Assembly (NCBI RefSeq): GCF_037975245.1
Contig: NC_092575.1
Location: forward strand, 6,511,501 to 6,575,500
Length of the DNA stretch: 64,000 nucleotides
Direction of reading: 5' to 3'
Source of the DNA: Apostichopus japonicus
Lineage: Eukaryota > Echinodermata > Holothuroidea > Aspidochirotida > Stichopodidae
The position numbers and the translations under genes were made by a program. The first letter of the stretch is position 1. The number at the start of each line of letters is the position of its first letter. A model generated the notes under the pieces. The model did not search any database and was not told the DNA's origin. It worked only from the letters and a program-made list of their open reading frames with translations. Positions 9,863 through 21,660 of this stretch are shown in pieces.

Positions 9863-12800
9863 TCAATAAGGACAGCCTGATTTCTTTGACCGACGGTTTT
9901 TCTTTTTACGCTTTTTAGGTTGTTTGGCCCGGTTCGCTTGCTCGGCCTTTTTCTTCCCTTCGATCTCATCAGCAAGTCTACAAGCCCTCTCCCATCTGAG
10001 CTGATAATCTGGTGTAGCTTCCTTCACCAGTAAGGTCCTGAAGCAGACAAGAGACGAACTTCATATAAGTATCGTCAAAAAATAAGGGCCGGAAATAATA
10101 CAAACTGTATAGCTAACTATAATTCCGATCAAATATTGAAAATTCAAAGACAGTATACTGAGCGAGTAGAAAGTTAATGAATTGAAAGGAATAAATATAC
10201 ACAAAGTTCGCAGAAGTATAGTACATTGAACCGAGACCGTTTTTGCAATCTTTTCTCCATTTTCTGTGACGAAGCGGAGCAAACGTTTTCCACGATCATG
10301 GTTAAATAGAATATAAGACGTCAAACCACTTACGTATACTCAGACAAGGTTTCATCGAAGGTTGACTTGAAGCCAAAGTCAGCCTCGTTTGTAGCAAACA
10401 TATCGTTGACGTCCCAGCCTTCACCCTGCTGATAGACAAATTCCATAAAATTTGAATTTCAATTTTTAGATAAACACATTAATTGTAAAGTATTAATGGA
10501 TCAGTTCGCAAAGATCATGTTAACTATTCATAAATTCAACTGTATTCATAACTATTCAAAACGTCATCATTTTTAACTGCAATATTAAAGATGCACAAAT
10601 AGAAGAAAAATGATAAAAAATAATCATAGTATTGAAAATATGAAATGTATTCATATGACCATCCACTGCTTCACCACTATGACAGAAGAAAAGAAAGTTC
10701 CCTTATATTTTCTAGGTAATTAATTTCATAGATTCGCGCCACCTCTTATCGTCATAAAATATACGTACAAGTATTGTCGGAGATAAAAACAAAAATGTTT
10801 TCGAATAATGGCAGAGGTGTTCTCGTCTCTGTACCTGATCTAAATCGAGGCCATGGTCAGTGACGTCACTAAGCTCCTCCCACTTGACCAGTTGTTGCGG
10901 TCTCATTGGTTCGACGTAAGGGAGTTTGGCAATATCTTCGTCAAAAAGGAAAGCTGTTGGGCCAAACATTTAGTCTCATTATAATGTAATGAATATTTAT
11001 TGGAGTAATAAGGAAAATAACGAAGGTTGGTGACGGTTCCACACCTCAAAAAAAAAAATCATTCTCTTGTAAATTTCCTTTCTCAGGAATTCGTTTTGTC
11101 ATTCCTGTTTAATGTCTTTAAAACATTATGCATCTTCCTACAAGATAGAATGCAACAATATCGGAAACATACAAAGCAATTGATATGAATTATAGTTATG
11201 TATAACCATTCGAAAATAAAGTTATTTAAACTTACCGTGAGAACCTTCTTTCTCAACGTCTCTTTCATTGGAAGTGACCAGTCCAGTAGTGACGTCAGTC
11301 TGCTGTTGGTTACAACTAGAAAGTACACAAAATAAAGAAATGAAAAGTCATTTATATCATTGAAGTCGCTATAATAAATTAGAGGGCGCTAGCCATGTCT
11401 GATCCTTTTCATAAGGAGTCATTTCCCCACTATCTGCTTCTTCGATTAAATAGTAAAACATGCAACCATTAAATAGCTGGTGTCTTGTCTTACCTTTCTC
11501 CGAGAGAAAAGATGTCATCACAAGATTGTTTCTCGCTGTCCACACTTACTGTTTCATCAGCGACAATCTGTCAACAAATGAAGGAAAAACATCCAGTTTC
11601 TTATTCGAACAGTTTCAAAAGCGAACCCATTTTACAGTTATGAATTGAAACACTGTAGAACCGGTTGAGAGACTTAGTTTGCGTGGCTGCCTCGGAGTCG
11701 TGTAATAACTGTGTTAAGGTATTACACTACAGTTGGTAATGACTGACGAATACGCAGGTGCATATTAATAACCTTCTCATATGTTTTTTTTTTCTATTTA
11801 GTTGTCATAAACATGTATTAAAAGTGTCAATACGTGCTTGCCAAATTGAAACTTCGACCTTTCCAACTTACTGCACCTGATCAGAGTGCATTGAGAAGAA
11901 GAAACTTCGGATGTACTTCGAAAGTTTTTTTTACCGAAATTCATCAGCAAACAGGTATTGAGACATTAAAAAAAAAACTAATATTTCAAATTTATCCTCA
12001 CCTGTGTTTGAACACCATCATTACCATCAAGGAGCTCTGCATGGATGTTGGGGACTCTAAGTTTGCTGTTATCTACGTAAATGAGGGCAGCAGATGGAGA
12101 CTGGAACATCCGGGCAATGTCACAGGCAACTAAATAAAAAAGTAGAAGTTACATTATGGACTGATTACAACAATAATTTATTAATTTTTCATTGTGTTGG
12201 AGTAATGTTCTGCTCAATCAATAAGACATATTTTCTTTCATCTTACGTTATTCATATATCTATTACAAACTGACGACTTAAGAATTTAAAAATTCTTATT
12301 AACTTGATAGGATGTTTCCTCACCTGTGAGGTCAAGGGTCAATCGATGAAAGAAGGGGCGAGGTCTATAAACCACAACTTCCAGTCCTGTAGGTGAATAA
12401 TCCGCCACGTGTCCCCGACGGGTGATTTGTGATGCATGGACGGCAGCAAGCATGGTTTGAAACACGCGAGCAAGGTCACATGCAGCTATTGGAAAGACAA
12501 AACAGAATAGATTGCCAAATGCGCATGTAAATAAGTTGGAATTAAAGAATATATAATAATAACAATACTTTACTAATTTTTCATTGTGCTGGTGTAATGT
12601 TCTGTTCAACCAATCAGTCATTGTTTCTCTCATCTTAGGTTATACATCTCTTACAAACTGACGACTCTACAGTTCAAGAATTCTTATTAACTTGATAGGA
12701 TGTTGCCTCACCTGAGAGGTCAAGGGTCAATCGATGAAAGACGTGGCGAGGTCTATAAACCACAACTTCCAGTCCTGTAGGTGAATAATCCGTCACGTGT

Positions 12801-15800
12801 CCCCGACGGGTGATTTGTGATGCATGGACGGCAGAAAGCATGGTTTGAAACACGCGAGCAAGGTCACATGCAACTATTGGAAAGACAAAACAGAATAGAT
12901 TGTCAAATGCGCATGTTAAGATGTTGGAATTAAAGAATACATATAATTACATAAAGTCATCTTGAGGGTAATTGTCTCACCAGAACAGCAAACGGACGAG
13001 GCAGATTTTATCTATTGAAATTTATTATATATAAATTCAAGCAAATTTCAAATTTGAGGAATAACTGATGATTTGTGAAAATATCAGCGAGAATCAACGA
13101 AGTTTGAATTTCTATCTAACTTTCGCCCTATCTCTCCCGTACCCCGTACCCCGTATACCGTACCCCAAACTCCATTCCCTTTCAACACACCCCCCCCCCC
13201 ACGTTGTACTCTCCCATGGGCAACATTCAAACATTATAGGACAACTCACCGGTTACATCAATCTGAAGGTTCAGTGAACTGGCCGGTGGTCGATAAGGAA
13301 CAAGTTCCTTTCCGGTCTTCTGTTTATCGCTATTTACAACAAAATAAAACAAACATGATTAATGCATGGCTTAGGTGGGGAAGCTCGATATAGCAGAACA
13401 GTATATAAATTGTTATGGAGGAAGCAAATTCCAATAGAAAGTACTCACGTGGTCAAGGTCATTCCAGGGTCAGTGGTTGATTGAGAAATATCAAAGAGGC
13501 AGATGAGGACATTCCTTACGGTAGTCTGGTCCTGTCCAAGAGAAAAACAAAATAGTTGAAGATGTAACAACAATCCATTTTAACACTTCACTTTTAACTG
13601 CATCATAAAAAAATATGTACAAGTATTATCTGAGAAAACTACAAACAAAAATGTTTTTCGAATAATGGTAGGTTTTTTTCTCGTCTCTGTACCTGATCTA
13701 AATCGAGGCCATGGTCAGTTACGTCACTAAGCTCCTCCCACTTGACTAGTTGTTGTGGTCTCATTGGTTCGACGTAAGGGAGTTTGGCAATATCTTCGTC
13801 AAAAAGGAAAGCTGTTGGGCAAACAATTTAGTCTCATTATAAAGTAATGAATATTTATGGGAGAAGTGAATAACGTAACGAATGTTGGTGACAGTTCCAC
13901 ACTTCAAAAAAAAAAATCATTTTCTTGTAAGTTTCCTTTCTCATGAATTCGTTTTGTCATTCCTGTTTAATGTCTTTAAAACATTATGCATCTTCCTACA
14001 AGATAGAGTGCACAATATCGGAAACATACAAGACAATTGATATGAATTATAGTGATGTATAATCATACGAAAATAAATGTATTTAAGCTTACCGTGAGAA
14101 CCTTCTTTCTCAACGTCTCTTTCAGTGGAAGTGCCCAGTCCAATAGTGACGTCAGTCTGCTGTTGGTCGCAGCTATAAAGTACACAAAATAAAGAAATGA
14201 AAAGTCATTTATATCATTGAAGTCGCTATAATAATTAGAGGGCGCTAGCCATGTCTGATCCTTTTAATAAGGAGTCATTTCCCCACTATCTGCTTCTTCG
14301 ATTAAATAGTAAAGCATACAACCATTAAATAGCTGGTGTCTTGTCTTACCTTTCTCCGAGAGAAAAGATGTCATCACAAGATTGTTTCTCGCTGTCCACA
14401 CTTACTGTTTCATCAGCGACAATCTGTCAACAAATGAAGGAAAAACATCCAGTTTCTTATTCGAAAAGTATAAAACGCGAATTCATTTTACAGTTATAAA
14501 TTTATGAAACATAACTGTACCGGTTGAGAGACTTGGTTTGCGTGGCTGTCTCAGAGTCGTGTTATAACTGTGTTAATACCACAATGCAGTTTGTAATGAC
14601 TGACGAATCAAATCAATTCTCTCTGTTTTGTTTACGACTGTTAGGCCTAGGACTACTTTCATTTTCGTGGCTAGCCTGTCTTATAGGTCCCTCCTCTTGA
14701 ATAGTATCTTTCTTTCGGTCTTACCGATGTAGCTTGCAAAATGGTGTCATTTCCTTCCATTGCAATGGATGTACATTTGTTTTCAGACGTTTCCTTTGTG
14801 GAATTTGAAAAGTGGACGATACGAGTATAGGACTGCGTTAACATCTTGATCGGGCCACATGTGTAGACTATTTTATTTACATTTGTGTAATGAACATGCT
14901 GACATGTGCGGTCGTAGTGATTTTACGGTATATCTTTCGCACCATAAGGGCAACAGAAAATAAATTACTTTCTTTCGATTGCGACAGCTTTTTTTCTATT
15001 TAACCCACCTGGTCAGAGAGCATTTAAAAGAAGAAGAAACATCGAACCTATACTTCCGAAGTTTGTTTTCCGAAATTCATCAGCAAACAGGTATTGAGAC
15101 ATTAAAAGAAAAACTAATATTTAAAATATATCCTCACCTGTGTTTGAAAACCATCATTGCCATCAAGGAGCTCTGCATGGATGTTAAAGACTCTAAATTT
15201 GCTGGTATCTACGTAAATGAGGGCAGCAGATGGAGACTGGAACATCCGGGCAATGTCACAGGCAACTAAATAAAATAGAAGTTACATTATGGACTGAATA
15301 CAACAATTATTTACTCATCTTTCATTGTGTTGGTGTAATGTTCTGCTCAACAAAATCAGTCATTTTTTCTTTCATTTTAGATCATTCATATATCTCTTAC
15401 AAACTGACGATTTTAGATTTTAGGAATTCTTATTAACTTGATAGGATGTTGCCTCACCTGTGAGGTCAAGGGTCAATCGATGAAAGAAGGGACGAGGTCT
15501 ATAAACCACAACTTCCAGTCCTGTAGGTGAATAATCCGTCACGTGTCCCCGACGGGTGATTTGTGATGCATGGACGGCAGCAAGCATGGTTTGAAACACG
15601 CGAGCAAGTTCACATGCAGCTATTGGAATGACAAAACAAAATAGATTGCCAAATGCGCATGTTAAGATGTTGGAATTAAATAATATATCATAATATAATG
15701 TCTTTTGAGGGTTTTTATCTTACCAGAACAGCAAACTGGCGAGGCAGATTTTACCCTATTAATATTGATTATATTATACATAGAAGCATATTTCAAATTT

Positions 15801-17638
15801 GAGGAATAACTGGTGATTTCAATATCAGCGAGAATCAACGATGTTTGAATTTCTATCCAACTTTCGCCCAATCTCTCCCGTACCTAGTACCCCCAAACTC
15901 CATCCCCTTTCAACCCCCCACCCTCCACCCTCCACTCCTTCCCCCCCCCCCTCTCACTCACGTTGTAGTCTCCCATGGGCAACATTCAAACATAATAGGA
16001 CAACTCACCGGTGACATCAATCCGAAGGTTCAGTAAACTGGCCGGTGGTCGATAAGGAACAAGTTCCTTTCCGGTCTTCTGTTTATCGCTATATATATAC
16101 AACAAAATAAAACATACATGATTAATGCATGGTTTAAGTAAGGAAGTTCGATATTGCAGAACAGTATATAAATTGCTATGAAGGATGCAAATGCCAATTG
16201 AAAGTACTCACGTGGTCAAGGTCATTCCAAGGTCAGTGGTCGATTGAGAAATATCAAGGAGGCAGATGAGGACATTCCTTTCGGTAGTCTGGTCCTGTCC
16301 AAGAGGAAAACAAAATAGTTGAACTTATGAAACAGACAATCCATTTTATCACTTAACTTTTAACTGCATGCTACTTTCAAATTTATCGACCTGGTGAAAG
16401 AGGGTTCAAGGGGTACAGCCTCGGGGCCCGGGGTCAATTAGGGGCACTGGAAAATAATGAAAGATGCCCGGGAAAATATGGGTTAAAGAATAGCAACTGT
16501 ATTCTCATTTTGGAAGATATTTTAGGAAACATTAGGGGACCCGGTCTCGTTAGAACTGTCGCCCGGGTTATAAGACCTGGCAATCTGCACATTTTGGATA
16601 CCTGATCGACAACGGAACACCTAAGGAGAAGAAGGGTAAAACAAACGCCCTCCTGACACAGAACAGGGCATTTGTTCTTTAGGAGTCAGTATTCTTTCAG
16701 AATTCACATTTAAAGAGAGGGCGCTAGCATCAAATAAGTAATTTCATTCATGGCGGTGAGCAAAACTAATATTTTTATACATGTATTATTTCATTTAATT
16801 ATAAGGGCTCATACTACAATGGAGTAAGTTTTCTCTTATACAGCCCATAATAACAACATTTTCTTTACTTTTGGGGGGGGGGGAGGGTGGATAATTAGCC
16901 TTCTTATAGATGAAATTCGTGTGTCTTAGTTACGTTAATAATAAATCAACTCGCCCCTGTAATATATTAACATTACGTGACATCATATATTATGACATTG
17001 TTCATTACCAAGGTGTCAATCCGGCCTATATAATATATATATGTGACATTATAAGGGTTTCTTACCCCGGCCTATATAATATATGTGTGACATTACCACG
17101 GTCTTATGAAGATCTTTAGATGTTGTTCTTGTCTGCTTCTTGTTGATCTTCTTCAGATGACGACGGATTTGTCTTCTTTGCCGATCACGAATCCTCTCTA
17201 CAAGTTTTGAATAACAAAGTTGTGGACGCGTTTATGTGAACAGGTTCTGTTTTATAGAACATAACTTTATTTACGGTGGAGTTGGGTGGACTAGGGGTTG
17301 GAATAGATTAAAGCCAGGTTGTCACCAAATAGTTGTACAACATATATTAAGAGAAATCACAGAAATAGTAGCCTTGCTCTTATAACCAAATCATCTATAG
17401 GATATGAAATATTGTTGTTACTCGATTGATGCAGGGTAACATTTTAAGCGATGAAGAATCTGAACAACTTGGAATGCATACGGTTATATACAACATCTTA
17501 TTAGGTTTGTTGTAATCCATTCATGTCAAGAAGACATAAAGCGGGAGGCCCGGGCTCGAATCCCGGTGGAGGCTGGAAGATTTTTTCACTGTTGGAAATT
17601 TTCTGTATATTTATATATTTTTAATGTGTATATATATG

Positions 17639-17695
<57 letters not shown>

Positions 17696-18605
17696 GCACA
17701 TGTATGTATGTATATATAATATTAAAAAATGTGAAATTAATAAGATAAATAACTCACTGACTAGATCATTTTAACTAACCTCGTCGGTTCTGAAGCCTCA
17801 GTTCTCTCAACAACCCAGCCATAGTCTTCCTGGGGCCGTTGTCTTGAAAAGAAAAACAATTTCAAAAATGACGTCACACGCATTATGCCTGCAGAGCGAG
17901 TGACACAATGCGACATGTTGTATGGCAATAGTGTACATAATCAAATAGGTGTTTAATCCTTGAAAACGTACGTAATCCAAACGCTAGGCTAATTTATTAC
18001 CAACTAGACGACTATGTTTGAATGTTGGGATCAGCGGCGCAACAATTTACTTATCGGTCCGGGGCCAAGGATTAGATGGGCCACTAAAATAGGTTTGGGG
18101 TCCGGACTTCGCCCCTCAGCTCGGGAATCAAGTAGGCTATGCTAGCCTTATTCAGTTCTACCGAGCAATTTTCGAATGGGACATCGTTTCCGAGAACGGG
18201 CATATAGCCCTACCGCAAATTTATCAGGCGATAAAATAATATTAACACAGCCAGGATTTTTTTAATATATTGCTTACACTATAACCATGATACAAAAGGC
18301 ATCACCGGTTCAACCCTACCGCATCAAGTCCCCGTCCCCCTCTCCCCTCACCCTTCCACCGTGGATCTTGACTATTTGTTATAACATTCACAGGGGGAAT
18401 ACTTCCTGTTTATATCGGAGACAGCAAACATCGATCATACTTCATTAATATATTCTGTCAACATAGGAACAAAAATTTATGAAAATAGGTGCAAGAACTC
18501 ACCGACTCCACCTAGCCAGTCTCGGATGATGTTGATAAATCCTTCAACGAGAAAGTAAAGCAAGGGCAGGAAGGTCAGAATAAGATTAATAGCTAGTAGT
18601 AGCAT
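9863..18605 (-). CDS. Repeat-module protein with C-terminal LsmAD domain
   Basis: Twenty exons join in phase from ATG (18605) to TGA (9863), 716 residues: 18503-18605, 17780-17842, 17097-17197, 16212-16294, 16009-16088, 15458-15619, 15138-15265, 14350-14423, 14093-14172, 13693-13811, 13449-13531, 13250-13329, 12712-12873, 12324-12485, 12002-12129, 11494-11567, 11236-11315, 10835-10953, 10334-10428, 9863-10037. All have GT and AG edges. Residues 1-27 are a hydrophobic anchor (FLPLLYFLVEGFINI), followed by a basic stretch (RDRQRRQIRRHLKK). Residues 90-331 and 332-627 are two copies of a block of ~54-residue modules (ACDLARVFQTMLAAVHASQ ... VYRP ... DLT) plus an acidic linker. Residues ~628-690 match LsmAD of ataxin-2: GWDVNDMFATNEADFGFKST then LSEYT and RACRLADEIE. 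The tail is strongly basic (PKKRKKKNRRSKK). No Lsm fold was seen, unlike ataxin-2. Function unknown. The first exon is the least certain. Confidence 0.8.
10747..16370. repeat. Tandem duplication of a ~2.8 kb exon block
   Basis: 10747-13595 and 13600-16370 match in exons and in most of the introns; each carries module exons a, b, c and three linker exons. The copies differ by point changes, by a ~390-bp stretch present only at about 14590-14985, and by a b-module exon present twice in the lower copy. Intron divergence argues against a simple assembly echo. Confidence 0.85.
12175..12945. repeat. 388-bp internal duplication of one exon
   Basis: Exons 12324-12485 and 12712-12873 lie 388 bp apart and share flanking intron sequence (TTCTTATTAACTTGATAGGA before, AAAGACAAAACAGAATAGAT after). 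Both are 162 nt and bounded by phase-1 introns, so duplication keeps the frame. The other block has only one such exon (15458-15619). Confidence 0.85.
17541..17580 (+). mobile_element. Truncated tRNA-derived SINE fragment
   Basis: GGGCTCGAATCCCGGTGGAG is a strong B-box and T-arm followed by a non-tRNA tail. No A box precedes it, so it is a 5'-truncated SINE or remnant, not a tRNA gene. It sits in intron 2 of the LsmAD gene. Confidence 0.35.
17643..17690. repeat. (TA)n microsatellite
   Basis: About 24 TA repeats in intron 2 of the LsmAD gene. Confidence 0.95.
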
Positions 18606-18823
18606 GGTTAAAGCTCTTCGAGATAAACACAACTAGATCGCTGTATGTATCAATATGAAGTGATTGTGCAGTACGTGGTAAGTTAACTGTAAACAAAACT
18701 ATGTTGGTTTTATTTGTTACGCAATAGGATCTAGGTAGACGCGTATACGCGCTGTAATAACGCAATTCGTGTTATTTATAGAACGCAGAGCGCATCTGCA
18801 CGTTCTTGACTGTGTGACTATAG

Positions 18824-18831
18824 TATATATA
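18824..18831 (-). promoter_or_regulatory. Weak TATA candidate for the LsmAD gene
   Basis: TATATATA about 220 bp upstream of the ATG. Such AT runs are common in this DNA, so the call is tentative. Confidence 0.2.
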
Positions 18832-20626
18832 CATATGTGTATCACAGAGTATCAACACGCTATAACAGATAGGCGCACGTGATGTACGACATTAATGGGC
18901 GGGGAAGTTATAGATGGATGCGCGCAAGACTCGTCGCTTGCAGTGACTTTGATGACGCTCGTGGGCTGTTGCTTAGCATCTTTATGTCCTTTCCGTAAAC
19001 AAGACTGACTGTTCTAATCGCTTTAGTGTTAAAGGTTACGTAACTAGTCATCGACTTGCAAACAGCGCAACGGTATGTGCGCATGCGTCACGAAGTCACA
19101 TAAGTTTCTTTTAGCATTATCGTCGCAAACCAGGGGTTATGTGCCCGTTGTTGTGCATTGAACAGTGAAACACTAAGGGATATGACAACATCGATTATAT
19201 AATATGTGGACTGGCCTATATATATTTCATGGAAATATTAGGGAGGGGAATGTAAGCCACCATATGTAATTGTCAGCTCCTTCATAGATTAATATATAGC
19301 ACTATACTGTAATAAGGATTTGATCTAAGATTATGGAGAGAATGGGTGAGTCTGGGATTGGATGGAGACACTCAAAGTTACAGGTTTGCCAAATTTTCAT
19401 GGACCTCTTCTGTAATGCCCAGCCCACCTACTTCAGTTTCATTACTATTTATTTTAGTGAGCTAACGAGCATAAACAGACATGACCCTCTCAGATGTATA
19501 ACGGGGGAGAATGCAGGCTGTAACCATGGGAAATGTTCCGTCTCGCCCACCCTTCCTCCTCCCCCTTCCTCAAAAATCTCAAACTTTCTTTCAAAGTATT
19601 TAACATATAACAGAACATCTTTACACCATATATAAGGCAAATGGCAAATTCATTATTACCTATACTTTCTCTCAGTTGCATGTCCACACCAAAGGAGGGG
19701 GAGGGCGTGGCAACTGGGGCTGCAGTACATTTATTTTTATTTGACGTAGCTGCACATGGCGTATAGTTAATTCAGATCCCGTTGGCGGGTATATGTGAGA
19801 ACATGCTGCTGCGTCATTTGTTTTTTAAACTTTCATCGAGATTCCACTTTAAATTCAAACTTTGACTGCACAAAATGTGGTCAAAATTATAGAAATGGTA
19901 TCATCTTTTTGCTTTAAATCCTTCTAAGTCTTCTTTGATTTATTTTTTTCAAAGCAGGGAAGACCCCTTCCATAGACGTTTGACCAGGATGGACAACAGC
20001 CAACATTCAACATGTCTGAACCATTTTACCCCCACCCCACCCCACCCCACCCCACCCCAATGAACTCTGGCTACGGGACTGGGGGGAATGGGAACGAAGA
20101 ACCCCGAAAAGAATAGGGTTCCTGTTGTAATTATTAATAAGTCCACATGAGTTTTTAACTACAAACGATAAGGTCAAAGCAAGAACATCAATTCACTGTT
20201 AATAATTATTTTAAATTATGTATTAAAGAGGGCAAGCATCTAACCATGTTTGAGAAAACCCATCTTTAGAGCATATAAATGTCATTTTTACAGCAAGTAG
20301 TGATATGTTTTGGTTATTTCCTTGCATCATATGTTGTTCTGAATCTGAAATTCAACGACCGATGATATGCTTTAACCGGTATATAAAACTAGGAGGATAG
20401 GCCAGTGTGTGCTTGATTCTTAAATTCCTCTTAGTTATAGATGAATGCTGTTGTTGTCGAAAGGAGTCGTTCAAACTACGGAAGTATACCGTACAAGTTA
20501 TCATAAACAACTTATAAAGTTGTATGTAGCGATAAAGTTTGTTGAAACGATTTGACCTCTTCGGACTCGCTACATTTATTTGCTATCGCTTTATAAACTT
20601 TCTTTACATTGTATTATATCCCCGAA
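18832..20626. other. Intergenic; simple repeats only
   Basis: A (CCCAC)n pentanucleotide tract occupies about 20029-20059. The frames at 19333-19687 and 19949-20146 are short, overlap on both strands and have no recognised domain. Confidence 0.4.
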
Positions 20627-20818
20627 GGGAGTGGGCCGAATCCCGGAGGTAGTGCAAGACCGGGCGAACCCGTGGCTAGGACGGAGCAAGCTCCTATTCC
20701 ATAGCCCAAGTGCAAAAATCAGTTTAATATACAAGCGACTCGATGAGTCGCGTTTCAGATATTAAGCTGAAAAGAACAGATACTACACATGATCTTAGCC
20801 AAAAGGCCGAGAAGCGAT
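20627..20818 (-). ncRNA. U2: U2 spliceosomal snRNA
   Basis: Read on the minus strand the RNA begins ATCGCTTCTCGGCCTTTTGG, the nearly invariant U2 5' end, and contains the branch-point recognition sequence GTAGTA. Stem IIa is TTTCAG/CTGAAA, a paired change relative to the usual UAUCAG/CUGAUA. Stem IIb is a perfect hairpin (GCGACTCATCGAGTCGC). A Sm site (GATTTTTG) follows. Stem III (GGAATAGGAGCTTGCTCC) matches vertebrate U2, and stem IV pairs CCCGG with CCGGG around TTGCACTACCT. Length (192 nt) fits. Paired changes and intact elements argue for a functional gene. The 3' end is placed by analogy to within a few bases. It pairs with the intron branch point in the major spliceosome. Confidence 0.95.
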
Positions 20819-21067
20819 ACTGCACAATGGGTAGTGCTTGATAACTTATTCTACCGAAAAGGAGTTACAACCGCAGTGAAGATGTCACACATTAAATATA
20901 TGAGTTGTTTTATACCGAAATTGCCCGCCAATCGTTCAAAAAACATACATTGCGTACATAAGTTGCCATATGTACTATAATTTCGAAACAATTCTTCCAA
21001 ATTTCAAAGAAATTAAGGTAAATATCTAGATGTTATAAATAAACGAGAGCAATGCCTTTTATTATTT
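20819..21067 (-). promoter_or_regulatory. U2 upstream region
   Basis: This should contain the proximal element of the U2 promoter, expected about 50-60 bp upstream of 20818. I cannot define the motif for this lineage from sequence alone; no TATA box is evident near -25, as expected for a pol II snRNA gene. Confidence 0.3.
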
Positions 21068-21660
21068 GCGCTGGTCGAGTGTATTAGTATCATGTGTTTG
21101 TATGGAAACGTTGTTAATACCATAAGCGCCAGAGTAAAGTAAAGAGACATAAAGCAAATGTATATTAATTGAACGTAATTAATGTAACTTAAATAAATGA
21201 TATTACGAGTCAACGCTAAATATTAAAAACTACAACGTCACAAATGAATCAAACTTATGCTAGGTTCTTCGTTAAAACTGTATTCACACACACGCTGATA
21301 AATAAAGCGTTCCATAGTGGGCGGAGCTTAATGACGTCATAACATATCAACATCTGATTGGTGCGCTGGTCGAGTGTATTAGTATCATGTGTTTGTATAG
21401 AAACGTTGCTAATACCAAAAGCGTCAGAGTAAAGTAAAGTGACATAAAACAAACGTATATTAATTGAACGTAATTAATGTAACTTAAATTAATAATATTA
21501 CGAGTCAACGCTAAATATTAAAACCTACAACGTCACAAATGAATCAAACTTATGCTAGGTTCTTCGTTAAACTGTATTCACACACACACGCTGATAAATA
21601 AAGCGTTCCAAAGTGGGCGGAGCTTAATGACGTCATAACATATCAACATCTGATTGGTTC
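21068..21660. repeat. 295-bp tandem duplication with CRE/GC/CCAAT motifs
   Basis: Two near-identical units start GCGCTGGTCGAGTGTATTAG at 21068 and 21363. Each ends with GGGCGG, TGACGTCA (21332 and 21628) and ATTGG (inverted CCAAT) within about 40 bp, an arrangement like a CREB/ATF-NFY promoter. The pair lies 250-840 bp upstream of U2 and also just upstream of plus-strand sequence with no recognised gene. Regulatory use is inference. Confidence 0.7.

Noticed and set aside
17541-17580. Possible tRNA gene
   Set aside because: Only the B-box half exists; no A box or acceptor stem upstream.
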